From: Winogradskyella tangerina
GTDB lineage: Bacteria; Bacteroidota; Bacteroidia; Flavobacteriales; Flavobacteriaceae
Reading direction: 5' to 3'
DNA: 64,000 nt
Assembly: GCF_003260205.1 (NCBI RefSeq)
Contig: NZ_QERF01000002.1
Location: forward strand, 248,001-312,000
Position 1 is the stretch's first letter; each line of letters begins with the position of its first letter. The position numbers were made by a program, and so were the translations under genes. The notes under the pieces were generated by a model. It had not been told where the DNA came from. It searched no databases and saw only the letters and a list, made by a program, of their open reading frames with translations. Positions 55,313 to 64,000 of this stretch are shown here, piece by piece.

Positions 55313-55772
55313 AATTATTGATTACAAAGACAAATTTGCTAGCGATTTCTATGATTTAAACATTGAATGGTTAAAAACGTATTTCTATGTGGAGCCCTTT
55401 GATGAGGAGGTTTTAAGCAAACCTGAAATTTACATTATTAACAAAGGTGGTTATATATTCTTCGCTTTAAAAGAAGATAAAGTTGTAGGAACTGTTGCCC
55501 TTATGCCAACGGACCAAAAAGGTATATTGGAACTAACAAAAATGGCCGTTTCGCCAAATGTCCGTGGCCAAAAAATCGGACAACAAATTCTAAAATATTG
55601 CATCAAGTTTGCTAAGACTAAAGAATTGAAAGCCCTTCTGCTCTACTCTAACACACGTTTAGAAAATGCGATATATCTTTACAGAAAATACGGATTTAAA
55701 GAATTAGAGCTTGAAAAAAACAGTCCTTACAATCGTTCGGACATTAAGATGTTGTTAGAATTTAAAAACTAA
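55302..55772 (+). CDS. GNAT N-acetyltransferase
   Basis: A 156-aa acetyltransferase with the acetyl-CoA motif A, MAVSPNVRGQKIGQQIL (Arg/Gln-x-x-Gly pattern), and motif B near YRKYGFKELEL. It transfers acetyl from acetyl-CoA to an unknown amine. It overlaps hutG by 11 bp and may modify a related metabolite. Its stop overlaps that of the convergent kelch gene by 4 bp. Confidence 0.9.
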   Translation: MTIEIIDYKDKFASDFYDLNIEWLKTYFYVEPFDEEVLSKPEIYIINKGGYIFFALKEDKVVGTVALMPTDQKGILELTKMAVSPNVRGQKIGQQILKYCIKFAKTKELKALLLYSNTRLENAIYLYRKYGFKELELEKNSPYNRSDIKMLLEFKN

Positions 55773-57172
55773 GACCTGTCTTCAAACCATTTGATCTTTT
55801 TAGAATTATTGATCTTAGTTTTATAAAACTCGTTGATATCAATACTATATAAACCACTTGAAGGCTCATCAGAATAAAGGTCTTGTTTATAACCGCCGAG
55901 AATATACAGTTTACCGTCGTTATAAAATAGCTCCGCATACTTCAGGTTGAGTCTAATTTTATATTCATTCAAAATTCCGGTTTGTAAATTATAGGTTAAG
56001 ATTCTTCCATCGTTGTAGATATAAATAGTGCCTTTACTATAAGCCAATCCCGGTCTTTCCATTCCTTGGAACAACTCACCTTCTTGTTTCCATTCTCCAG
56101 TAATAAGATCAAAACTTTCAATACTTGTTAATGCAAAACCATTAAATCCGCCCACTAAATAGATCTTGTCTTTCACTAAAATTCCTTTAGTTTCCTTAGG
56201 GTTTGGCATCTCTCCAAGTTTGTACCAATACCCTGTTTTCAAATTACAGAAATAAATATCTTCAGAATATTTTCTGCTACCGTTTTTATTAATCTTCTTA
56301 ATCCCACCAAGAGTTATGAGGTAGTCATTGTAAAGAAACGACGCAAAGTTTACAGCTTGATTTGGGTTGGTTTCATCTAATCTTACCTTGTTCGTATCTG
56401 TATTATAGACTTCAACTACATGATCGAGGTATTTTTTTCCGGTTGAAACTGGTCGTTTACCTCCAAAAACATAAATGTCATCATCATAGATATGAAGGTT
56501 ATGACCGCTGCGTTTTCTAAATTCAATATCCGATACTTCCCAGGAATCATTTGGAATATCATAAACCATTAAGCTACTCGAAAATTGCTCCTGACCGCTG
56601 GGTGCCATTCGCAAACCTTCAAGATAATTTCTAAAATTAAGATCGAAAACAGGATTTGGCTGATTGACAAGAAACCGGGTAGCCGCCACGTCTCGCACAA
56701 ACATAGCTCTTCTAAAGACATAGGAGTTCTCGCCGCCAACAACATATATCTTATCGTCTTCCATACCGGCGGCAAATGAAAACAACGGCTGACTGAGTGA
56801 AGTCAATTCAGTAAATTCTATATTACTTTTAAGTTCCTTACCAGCATCGATCCAAGTCTCGGATAAGCGTTGATCTTTAGGTTCTAGAAAGATTCTAAGG
56901 TTACTTTTCTTCGCTTCTGAAATATGAATCGCTTTTGTTGCAAATCCAACATGCGAAATATAGATAGAATCGTTCGTGTTGTATTTTTCTTTATATCTGA
57001 ATTTGAATTTTCCTTCAGCATCAGAAACAGCACCTTTCTTTTTACTGAAGTAAATGTGTGCATTTTCAATTGGTGCGTTAGTATTTTTATTCGAAATCTC
57101 ACCCTTGATGGTTTGAGCTGAAATATTGCCAACAAAAATTGAAACACATAACGTGATGATTAGAGGCTTCAT
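55769..57172 (-). CDS. kelch beta-propeller with carboxypeptidase-like domain
   Basis: A 467-aa secreted protein. Signal peptide (MKPLIITLCVSIFVGNISA), carboxypeptidase-like beta-sandwich (about residues 20-95: GEISNKNTNAPIENAHIYFS, GAVSDAEGKFKF), then about six kelch blades (IYVVGGENS, IYVFGGKRP, ITLGGIKK, IYLVGGFNG, LYILGGYKQ). Probably periplasmic or surface-located. The ligand is not evident. Monocistronic and convergent with the GNAT gene. Confidence 0.88.
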   Translation of the reverse strand: MKPLIITLCVSIFVGNISAQTIKGEISNKNTNAPIENAHIYFSKKKGAVSDAEGKFKFRYKEKYNTNDSIYISHVGFATKAIHISEAKKSNLRIFLEPKDQRLSETWIDAGKELKSNIEFTELTSLSQPLFSFAAGMEDDKIYVVGGENSYVFRRAMFVRDVAATRFLVNQPNPVFDLNFRNYLEGLRMAPSGQEQFSSSLMVYDIPNDSWEVSDIEFRKRSGHNLHIYDDDIYVFGGKRPVSTGKKYLDHVVEVYNTDTNKVRLDETNPNQAVNFASFLYNDYLITLGGIKKINKNGSRKYSEDIYFCNLKTGYWYKLGEMPNPKETKGILVKDKIYLVGGFNGFALTSIESFDLITGEWKQEGELFQGMERPGLAYSKGTIYIYNDGRILTYNLQTGILNEYKIRLNLKYAELFYNDGKLYILGGYKQDLYSDEPSSGLYSIDINEFYKTKINNSKKIKWFEDRS

Positions 57173-57242
57173 AATGCAATTTTTTAACTGTTTAATTTTC
57201 AGTTAATTTACCTCTTTTTCACCTAAAAGTGCGTTAAAGAAT

Positions 57243-58898
57243 TTATAATTTAAACGAAGTTTTTATATAAGCGAAGGCCTCTTGAATATTGTCAAAAATG
57301 TGTTCTTCAGAAATTAAATCAGGAACAATATCAATAGAGATCAACTTATCTTTTGGCTGCTCCTGAATAGCGGTCAATAAAACTTGAACATCACGCTGCT
57401 CAAGATCTAAAACCGCATTCTCCAAGGCATATAAGCCCGATTGATCGATATAAGGCACACGATCCATCCGAATGATCAATGCCTTAACACCTTCCGGAAT
57501 ATTCTTTATCTCCTCTTGAAAATGCGAGGTAAAACCAAAGAATAAGGGCCCATAAAGGTGCTTTATATAAATTTTATCCTTGAATTCATTATAAAACTCA
57601 ACCTCGTCCTGCCAAGGTTTTTCACCGTCAAACCCAGCGATAGTGCCTACCTCTAAACCTTTTTCGCCAATATCACTTGCACGCTTCATAAATAATAAGG
57701 AGGCCAATAATAAACCTATTCCAACAGCCTGAATTAGACTCCCAAATGTTGTAATAAATAGCACTAAAATCAAAACAATAGCATCTGCTCGAGGTACGGC
57801 CAATAAATGCTTTAGACCTTTAGTATCAATAATCTTAAAACCTATCGGAATTAAGAGTCCGGCTAAAACAGAAAGCGGAATATATCCTGCCAATTTTCCT
57901 AATCCTAATAAAACGGCCAATAAGAACAAACCGTGAATTGTCCCAGAAACTCTTGTACGGCCACCAGAGTTGATATTCACTACTGTACCTTTAGTTGCTC
58001 CAGCTCCAGGAATTCCACCAAAAATAGCGGCGATAGCATTACCTATACCCTGACCAACAAGTTCTCTATTACTGTTATGTTTGGTCTTGGTCATATTATC
58101 TGCTATTACAGAGGTCAATAAGGAATCTATTGAACCTAAAACAGCCAGTACAAGCGCGTATTCAGCAACTAAACTGTAAGCACTTGCATCGATTGAAAAA
58201 ATACCATCAACCTGAATTGATGGCAAACCTGAAGGGATCTCACCAATTATTGGTACATCCCATTGTAGAAAATAACTAGCTACTGAGGCTACGATTAAAG
58301 CTACCAATGCACTAGGTATCACCTTAGTTACATATGGAAATATGTAATAGATCAAAACGGTGAGTCCGCCTAATGCCAATGCCTGCCAATTAAAGTCTGA
58401 AAAGAGTCTAGGAAAATCCTGAATAACTAACCAGGTTGACTTTGCTGAGTCTAATCCTGCAAAAGGAAACAATTGTAATATCACAATGATCAAACCAACA
58501 CCACTCATAAACCCAGAAACTACCGGATATGGGAAGTATTTCACATAACCAGCAATATTAATTAAGCCAAATACAATTTGAAAAACGCCACCTATAAGAA
58601 AAGTTACGATGATGATGGGCATCGCAGCTTCTAAGCTTCCTGTTAATTCAATAGCAGACGCCACTAAAGCAGCTGATACAACGGTCATCGGACCTGTAGG
58701 TCCACTGGCCTGTGTTGCGGTTCCACCGAAAATTGCAGCAAAGATACCTACTGCAATAGCACCATATAATCCGGCAATTGCACCAAGTCCAGATTGAACA
58801 CCAAACGCCAATGCTAATGGTAAAGCGACCACACCAGCAACTAATCCGCCGGTTAAATCGCCTTTTAGATATTTAAAATCGTAAAATTTTGAGCTCAT
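57243..58898 (-). CDS. SulP family inorganic anion transporter
   Basis: A 551-aa inner-membrane protein with 12-14 hydrophobic segments and a C-terminal STAS domain (about residues 440-551: IIRMDRVPYIDQSGLYALEN). Hallmarks are GVVALPLALAFGVQSGLG and ASGPTGPMTVV. Typical substrates are sulfate or bicarbonate (family knowledge). No carbonic anhydrase or sulfate-assimilation gene lies nearby to decide between them. Confidence 0.93.
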   Translation of the reverse strand: MSSKFYDFKYLKGDLTGGLVAGVVALPLALAFGVQSGLGAIAGLYGAIAVGIFAAIFGGTATQASGPTGPMTVVSAALVASAIELTGSLEAAMPIIIVTFLIGGVFQIVFGLINIAGYVKYFPYPVVSGFMSGVGLIIVILQLFPFAGLDSAKSTWLVIQDFPRLFSDFNWQALALGGLTVLIYYIFPYVTKVIPSALVALIVASVASYFLQWDVPIIGEIPSGLPSIQVDGIFSIDASAYSLVAEYALVLAVLGSIDSLLTSVIADNMTKTKHNSNRELVGQGIGNAIAAIFGGIPGAGATKGTVVNINSGGRTRVSGTIHGLFLLAVLLGLGKLAGYIPLSVLAGLLIPIGFKIIDTKGLKHLLAVPRADAIVLILVLFITTFGSLIQAVGIGLLLASLLFMKRASDIGEKGLEVGTIAGFDGEKPWQDEVEFYNEFKDKIYIKHLYGPLFFGFTSHFQEEIKNIPEGVKALIIRMDRVPYIDQSGLYALENAVLDLEQRDVQVLLTAIQEQPKDKLISIDIVPDLISEEHIFDNIQEAFAYIKTSFKL

Positions 58899-58967
58899 AA
58901 TTAAGTTTGATTAGACATTCATAAAGATATGACATCTATATTATTGTTAAAATTTAATTTTTAGATT

Positions 58968-59750
58968 CTAGTCGAAATCATCATTGTCGAAGTTTGGGCG
59001 TCGTCTGTCAATTTGTTTAGCAATCATTTCATTTAGGCTATGTGAAAAAGCTCTATATTGGCTATTATTTCGGAATAAATTGTTGTCGAGATCAAACAAT
59101 GACTTATGTTGCATGTCAATTCTTGGAATATATATTTCTTCGACCTTCACTTTATATTGATCGATTAAGCCTAATGCTTTTTTTGACTTTATAAGCTGAA
59201 TCCATTTAAACCGCTTCGCGTATTTACGCAACAATACAATTACAAACGCCCTCGAAGGATTTAAATACATTTCGTGCTTTTGCAATACCTTATCAATAAT
59301 ATTGTCAATATAGGTTCTTAAACCTACGTCCTCATTTCTATTTGTTTCATTAATCGCCTTATAAACGGAAACTGAAAAAAGATCCTTATCTGCCTGCAGA
59401 TCCACCACTTCAAGTTGGTAGTCGACTTTTCGAAATTTGAAAGTATTGAATAAGAATGTCTCAGAAACTTCGACTTGAGTCAACCTTAATACTTGATTAT
59501 TGATTAGATTTAGAATCGTAAGCCTTATGGTATCAATAGTATGACGTTGCCAATCGAATTTACTCGATTTTGATAAAAATCCGTACTCTAACCTGGGATA
59601 TTTCCCGATAACATACAGACCGATATCCTGACAAATGACCGTCTCGAAATTGAGTTGTAAAGTATTTAAAGTGGTTACCTTTTTTTCGTACAGAGACCAA
59701 CCGAAGAGCTTCGTTGATTTAATTATTTTGAAGGTGTTATTAATTTCCAA
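58968..59750 (-). CDS. unrecognised cytoplasmic protein of the 59-63 kb cluster
   Basis: A 260-aa protein without signal peptide or membrane helix, basic in its middle (RKYAKRFKWIQLIKSKKALG) and acidic at the end (PNFDNDDFD). It begins with MEINNTFKIIKSTKLFGWSL. I do not recognise a domain. It overlaps the upstream 564-aa membrane protein gene by 11 bp, so the two are translationally coupled and probably work together. Confidence 0.68.
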   Translation of the reverse strand: MEINNTFKIIKSTKLFGWSLYEKKVTTLNTLQLNFETVICQDIGLYVIGKYPRLEYGFLSKSSKFDWQRHTIDTIRLTILNLINNQVLRLTQVEVSETFLFNTFKFRKVDYQLEVVDLQADKDLFSVSVYKAINETNRNEDVGLRTYIDNIIDKVLQKHEMYLNPSRAFVIVLLRKYAKRFKWIQLIKSKKALGLIDQYKVKVEEIYIPRIDMQHKSLFDLDNNLFRNNSQYRAFSHSLNEMIAKQIDRRRPNFDNDDFD

Positions 59751-61434
59751 TTGCCTTTAGAGAATCTATTTGACGCTGTAAAGCTTCTATTTGTTCAGCA
59801 TTATCCTGAACTTTTGGAATAGTCTTTAATGAATCTATGGCTTGCTCAATTAGATCTTCATCCTTCGGTTGTTCGTTAAAGTAATACCCTATACCTTCTT
59901 CAGAACGCCATGCTTCGTTAAGTTGATTGTAAACCGCTTCATCCCAAGAACTTGGATGCTTTACATCGATCCAAACCACATCACGATATTCACTATCAAT
60001 TAGAACTAGATCGGGCGTTGCCGAACCATCAAATTGCTGTGCGTTTTGATCACTAATTGAAGAAATTGTTCCTAGAAAGAACATGCGTTTTCTACCAGCA
60101 ATATCCTTTACATAAGGTCTAAATTCTACAGGCGTACTTGCATTCCAATCGTATTCTTTTCTAGACTCTTTTACCTTTAGTGGCATGGCAGAAACACCGG
60201 CATATCCTTGTTTTTTGGTCGCATGATCATAATAATACAAACGATCCGTGCCGTCCGCAGGCACAAAAACACTATAGCTTAAACTGGTACGTTCTTCGCC
60301 CACTGGCTCCAATCCGAACCAGTGATAAAGTCCACTGTAGGCATCTGAATTACTTCCTGCAAAATCAAAATCCGTAACATAGGGTTGTTGGTTTTGATCT
60401 TTTGGCATTAAAGGAATTTTAACTGCTGTTTCCATATTCCATGGCAGCGGATCACTAAACCCTCCCAAAAACTTCAAAGATTCGGCCTGTAATTGAGATA
60501 CTTTTTCAGACAGAGTATTTTGTTTGGTGAGGAACTTATAGTTTTTAACCTCCTCGGGTTTCACAAAAGTTCCTTTACCGATTGTAATGCGTTCTATATA
60601 GTCCTTAAAATCGTGATCCCCATTTTCAATAATCATTACGCCTCCAAAAGTTGGATAAGGAAAGAAAAAGCCTTTCCATTTGATAAGGCTAACTACTTGT
60701 ACCCACTCGCCTTCGTCATTCTTCATGTAGAAGGTATCGCTTGGTTCGTAATTAAATAACATCCAAGGATTAAAACGCTGTACTACAGCATTATAGGTGT
60801 TTCTACTAAACATTAAAGACTCACCAATAGAAAAGGTAATATCTATTCGATTTTCATTCGAAAACCTAGGAAAGGGCGTCGTACTACTCACTGAAAACAC
60901 CTCTTCAGTATTATCACTCATACGCTGCATGAAATACTTTTCACTTGGCTGTATGGCCATGGTCCATTTATTTTCTGTACCAATTCTTACTAAATGTGGA
61001 AGGGATACATCCTTGGTTTCACCGACACTTTCATTCGCCATTGAGAAAATATTTCTTAAAGGCTGAATACGTTCGTTTTGAGTTAAAGGTAATTCGTCGA
61101 TCTCTACTTTATTCAAATTATTGAAGACATTATAGGTTTTCATATAGTCATAGAGACCTTGGTTCCAACCGAGAAAATAAAGAAGTCCGAAGAACAGAAT
61201 TAATAGTCCTAGTATACCTAGTCGTCCACCCGCATTGGCAGTTTTCCTGAATTTTCTTAAACCAAGAATTAAAACGATTAGACTAACAAGAATTATAAAA
61301 ATGTACTTGCGTAGAAATAATAAAACGGGTTGATAGTCATCTCTAAAAAAGAAGAGCGCCAGAATTAATAATATTCCAACAATAACGACGATACGTTTTT
61401 GTTTAGCCCCTTTATTCCAATAATTTTTGATCAT
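59740..61434 (-). CDS. large membrane-anchored protein of unknown family
   Basis: A 564-aa protein. Three hydrophobic helices (about residues 13-30, 37-58, 70-90) are followed by an extracytoplasmic domain of about 430 residues, rich in aromatics (FSNENRIDITFSIGESLMF, WKGFFFPYPTFGG, DWNASTPVEFRPYVKDI). A short C-terminal coiled coil ends it (EQIEALQRQIDSLKAIGN). No catalytic motif or known repeat is evident. It is coupled by overlap to the downstream 260-aa gene and lies 24 bp behind the 183-aa membrane protein gene. Confidence 0.72.
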   Translation of the reverse strand: MIKNYWNKGAKQKRIVVIVGILLILALFFFRDDYQPVLLFLRKYIFIILVSLIVLILGLRKFRKTANAGGRLGILGLLILFFGLLYFLGWNQGLYDYMKTYNVFNNLNKVEIDELPLTQNERIQPLRNIFSMANESVGETKDVSLPHLVRIGTENKWTMAIQPSEKYFMQRMSDNTEEVFSVSSTTPFPRFSNENRIDITFSIGESLMFSRNTYNAVVQRFNPWMLFNYEPSDTFYMKNDEGEWVQVVSLIKWKGFFFPYPTFGGVMIIENGDHDFKDYIERITIGKGTFVKPEEVKNYKFLTKQNTLSEKVSQLQAESLKFLGGFSDPLPWNMETAVKIPLMPKDQNQQPYVTDFDFAGSNSDAYSGLYHWFGLEPVGEERTSLSYSVFVPADGTDRLYYYDHATKKQGYAGVSAMPLKVKESRKEYDWNASTPVEFRPYVKDIAGRKRMFFLGTISSISDQNAQQFDGSATPDLVLIDSEYRDVVWIDVKHPSSWDEAVYNQLNEAWRSEEGIGYYFNEQPKDEDLIEQAIDSLKTIPKVQDNAEQIEALQRQIDSLKAIGN

Positions 61435-61458
61435 ATTTATAGTGTTGTCAAATCTTTA

Positions 61459-62010
61459 TTACATCAAACCCTTATCCTTCAACCGGTCGCGAGCGCTTTT
61501 CTTTTCAACTTCTGGTTCTGGATCAGGTTGTATTTCTTCTTTTGTCTCTTCGATTTCTTTGGAAGTATTATCTGGTTTGAGATCTTCGATCAAATCCTTG
61601 CCCTTTTCAACAGCATCACCCAGTAAATCTCCTATTGAATCACTTTTCTCTTCAACAACCTTTGAAGTTTTTATAACAAAATTTGCCAAGTAGGTTCCGA
61701 TGAGTGTACCTGTTGCGAAAGTAGCTAGACCAGATATTGCCAATAGGTTTGAAAATACAGCTATTGGTGTTAAGAACTGAAGAATCAATCCTACGATCAG
61801 CAATGAAATTACAACAAATAGTAATCTAGGAATAAATGGTTGCTTGTAAATAAACCCCTTGGTTTCTGCGGGACTCATTTGAAGTTCTTTACTATTCATC
61901 ATTTTATTGATAAATCGGTATGCACCATTTCCATTAGACTCTCGCCAATAGAGAAAGATGCCAAATAATATGGCTGAAACAAAAATTATAATGTCGATTC
62001 CTAGTCCCAT
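61459..62010 (-). CDS. membrane protein with charged coiled-coil tail
   Basis: A 183-aa protein with hydrophobic segments at about residues 4-20, 60-82 and 84-112. A long acidic and basic tail follows (about 118-183: EETKEEIQPDPEPEVEKKSA, RDRLKDKG). It is 24 bp upstream of the 564-aa gene in the same direction and so probably in one operon with it. I find no recognisable family. Confidence 0.68.
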   Translation of the reverse strand: MGLGIDIIIFVSAILFGIFLYWRESNGNGAYRFINKMMNSKELQMSPAETKGFIYKQPFIPRLLFVVISLLIVGLILQFLTPIAVFSNLLAISGLATFATGTLIGTYLANFVIKTSKVVEEKSDSIGDLLGDAVEKGKDLIEDLKPDNTSKEIEETKEEIQPDPEPEVEKKSARDRLKDKGLM

Positions 62011-62131
62011 GACGTTGTATTTAAGGTTCTTATAAAATTAGTCTAAAATTCTTAACTTTTGTTACTATCCTTGATTTCAAAAGGTAATTTATCCTTCAAA
62101 ATAGATCTTGTTAGTCGCTAAACAACAACTA

Positions 62132-63367
62132 CTAAATATTCGCCTTTATCGTTTCAATTACCCAATCTCTAAAGGAATCATCCCAAGTTTCATAGCTTTT
62201 GTAAAATTGTTCTTTATCATACCAGTATAGAAACAGTACGTCCTTTGGCGCAATATTGATCAATAATTTATGGATTAAATCACGATGCTTGGTAGATAAT
62301 GAAGAATGCGGTTGGTGCAGTGCAAAATACATGGATTGCTCTACCATATCTTCAATTTTATAAGCATTACTTCGCTCTAATCGCTCGAGATAGAGTTCGG
62401 CACCCATAATTTGCTTTCTTGCCTTAATATCAATTTTATTCAGATAACTTTTGAAAAGAGATTTACTATCTAAAATTTCTTTAATAGGATGCTCAGCGTC
62501 TTGAAGTATTTGATAAAGTTCAAACTTCTTTATACGGTCGTAATTTGGTGTTGTGACCATATGCTCCAAATCGCACTCAATAATGATATGACTTTTCAGT
62601 TTATCTACTAACTCGCGTTGATCAATGTGGTAAATTAAAACATCGTGAATGGTATCCTTAATGGCTTCCTTATAGATCTTTTTACTCTCAAAAACTAAAA
62701 TCGGTTTAATAAAATCTCGTAATAGATAAACTCCGTCAAACGCCCTAGTATAAAATGAATCTGTAGAAAACTTTAAAGGCTCTAATTTGAGATCTCTGTT
62801 ACGAAGATCACCATAAGCCTTAGCCGACTCTAATAATTCATTATGAATACGTTCATCAATAAAATTATTATCTCTTCGGAACTTTTCTACGAGCTGCATC
62901 TGTTCTCTCTGCTTCTCTTCAAGATTATCAATTAGTCTGAAGGTGATTTTGACATCTTCGTACTTCAGAATATCCAAAGGTTCATAAAACACATCTATAT
63001 CCTGATCAAAATCAATACATATCGCAGAATCTCTGGTAATATCATTGATCTTTTGTCCATGTGTTCTAAAGATATGTTGCATCATTTCCCGATCGAAGGA
63101 ATGAAAAGGTAAATAAACAGGTTTCCCTTTTTGCAATGGCGAAATTATAATTCCATGAGGATTAGCATCGCCGTGATTGAGGTACTGAACGTCTTTCTTT
63201 TCATCTGCAACTTCCGGACTCCATCCAACGCCGTCAATTGAGAAGGACTTAAGTTTAGTCTCTTTAAAACCTAAGGTTTTTAAACACTTATTATAGCGTT
63301 CCACTAACTTTCCGCTGACCGGAATGAGTTCACTTCTGTAAAGGTTTGCCTGTTTTAATTTATCCAT
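62132..63367 (-). CDS. unrecognised soluble protein beside nudK
   Basis: A 411-aa protein without signal peptide or membrane helix. The N-terminal part (about residues 1-130) has a conserved look (VQYLNHGDANPHGIIISPL, YLPFHSFDREMMQHIF). The rest is mainly helical with many Lys/Glu/Ile. It may belong to a Bacteroidota-only DUF, but I cannot name it with confidence. Gaps are 121 bp to the downstream cluster and 62 bp to nudK. Confidence 0.68.
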   Translation of the reverse strand: MDKLKQANLYRSELIPVSGKLVERYNKCLKTLGFKETKLKSFSIDGVGWSPEVADEKKDVQYLNHGDANPHGIIISPLQKGKPVYLPFHSFDREMMQHIFRTHGQKINDITRDSAICIDFDQDIDVFYEPLDILKYEDVKITFRLIDNLEEKQREQMQLVEKFRRDNNFIDERIHNELLESAKAYGDLRNRDLKLEPLKFSTDSFYTRAFDGVYLLRDFIKPILVFESKKIYKEAIKDTIHDVLIYHIDQRELVDKLKSHIIIECDLEHMVTTPNYDRIKKFELYQILQDAEHPIKEILDSKSLFKSYLNKIDIKARKQIMGAELYLERLERSNAYKIEDMVEQSMYFALHQPHSSLSTKHRDLIHKLLINIAPKDVLFLYWYDKEQFYKSYETWDDSFRDWVIETIKANI

Positions 63368-63429
63368 TTTCTAGCCGTTGAGGCGGTCGTCATTTATTTT
63401 ATATTCCTTCTTATAAAGAACAACCACAA

Positions 63430-64000
63430 CTATACTAATTTATGTATTTGAGCATATTGTAGCAACATAATAGTTTTCGCATCGATAATTTCTTCATTCT
63501 TTATCATCTGAATCGTCTTATCAATGGATAACTCTAGTATTTCTATTTCTTCATTTTCGCTTTCCAGTCCGCCGCCGTCATTTATTTTCATACTGTCTTG
63601 ATATTCGGCAACAAACAGATACATTTTTTCAGTCAACGCACCTGGCGATGTATACGCTGTTAACACCTGTTTAGCATCATCGATCTTATACCCGACTTCT
63701 TCTTCAGTCTCCCTGATAATAGTCGCTAATGGAGAGTCATTTCCATCAATGGCGCCCGCACAAACTTCTATGGACATAGCGTCTCCTTTATCATTTTCAT
63801 AGATTGGCATTCTGAATTGCCGCGTTAAAATTACAGTTCGTTTTTCCTTATTATACAACAAGATAGCTGCACCGTTACCACGGTTATAGGTTTCGCGAGA
63901 AAGGCGTTTCCAATCGCCATTTTTGAATTGGAAGTCGTAATCAATACGATCTAGAACAGCCCATTCTCTTGAAAGGTTTACATGCTTTATGTTTTTTAGA
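63430..64000 (-). CDS. nudK: NudK-like GDP-mannose pyrophosphatase (runs off right edge)
   Basis: The visible 190 codons stay open to the window edge, so the start lies beyond it. The pattern follows E. coli NudK: RETYNRGNGAAILLYN, VILTRQFRMPIY, VCAGAIDGNDSP and a Nudix box with RETEEEVGY, ending LLQYAQIHKLV. In the box Asp stands where the first conserved Glu of GX5EX7REUXEEXGU normally is. Likely reaction: GDP-mannose or a related sugar nucleotide to mannose-1-phosphate and GMP. Confidence 0.88.
   Translation of the reverse strand, partial: LKNIKHVNLSREWAVLDRIDYDFQFKNGDWKRLSRETYNRGNGAAILLYNKEKRTVILTRQFRMPIYENDKGDAMSIEVCAGAIDGNDSPLATIIRETEEEVGYKIDDAKQVLTAYTSPGALTEKMYLFVAEYQDSMKINDGGGLESENEEIEILELSIDKTIQMIKNEEIIDAKTIMLLQYAQIHKLV

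Noticed and set aside
1..64000. tRNA, rRNA or riboswitch genes
   Set aside because: I scanned the intergenic gaps and found no cloverleaf-like or conserved RNA sequence that I could support by eye.

Overview
The window is a contiguous piece of a Flavobacteriia (Bacteroidota) chromosome. The signs are AT-rich coding DNA, -7 promoter boxes of the TAnnTTTG type with little Shine-Dalgarno signal, a type IX secretion C-terminal domain, a TonB receptor with a carboxypeptidase-like N-terminal domain, BshA (bacillithiol) and many Bacteroidota-only conserved proteins. I call 57 protein genes. The first (aceA) and the last (nudK) run off the window edges. I see no tRNA, rRNA, CRISPR array, prophage or intact insertion sequence.

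Region 1 (1-17.2 kb) is a C2/C3-acid assimilation block. It holds the glyoxylate shunt (aceB, aceA) with a divergent RamB-like regulator, then acs and prpE for activating acetate and propionate. Next come a CbrA-type histidine kinase whose sensor half is itself a sodium:solute symporter, a lone receiver protein, a two-subunit sodium/acetate-type symporter and an outer-membrane porin. A small zinc-ribbon/helix-turn-helix protein derived from IS1 InsA and an alanine/sodium symporter follow. An exact 15-bp sequence is shared by the leader of the prpE-acs operon and the leader of the porin-symporter operon, which suggests one regulator links uptake to activation.

Region 2 (17.2-33.2 kb) is mainly envelope and redox functions. 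It has a sulfotransferase, DUF2200 and GIY-YIG-like small genes, bshA, a secreted NagZ-AmiE-like fusion, serB, and a long minus-strand operon. That operon runs from a cell-wall amidase through MlaD to a split membrane FeS/CCG electron-transfer complex, which may be an ETF:menaquinone oxidoreductase. Divergent from it is an LptD-like outer-membrane protein whose real start is probably TTG.

Region 3 (33.2-44.8 kb) starts with a minisatellite of 98-99 bp units directly behind lptD. It continues with ridA, a decayed gene tail, a ferredoxin/LuxC-like acyl-CoA reductase divergent pair, serC-serA, DUF937 and DUF6146 proteins. Last is a four-gene operon (membrane protein, His-rich small protein, TonB receptor, lipoprotein) preceded by a perfect palindrome at its promoter, probably a micronutrient uptake locus.

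Region 4 (44.8-64 kb) has a DUF5916/CBM9-like outer-membrane protein, a LolD-like ATPase, fumC, a T9SS-exported FG-GAP protein, hutI and hutG flanking a coiled-coil membrane protein, a GNAT enzyme, a kelch protein and a SulP transporter. It ends with a four-gene minus-strand cluster of unrecognised proteins (58.97-63.37 kb) next to nudK; this is the least explained stretch of the window.
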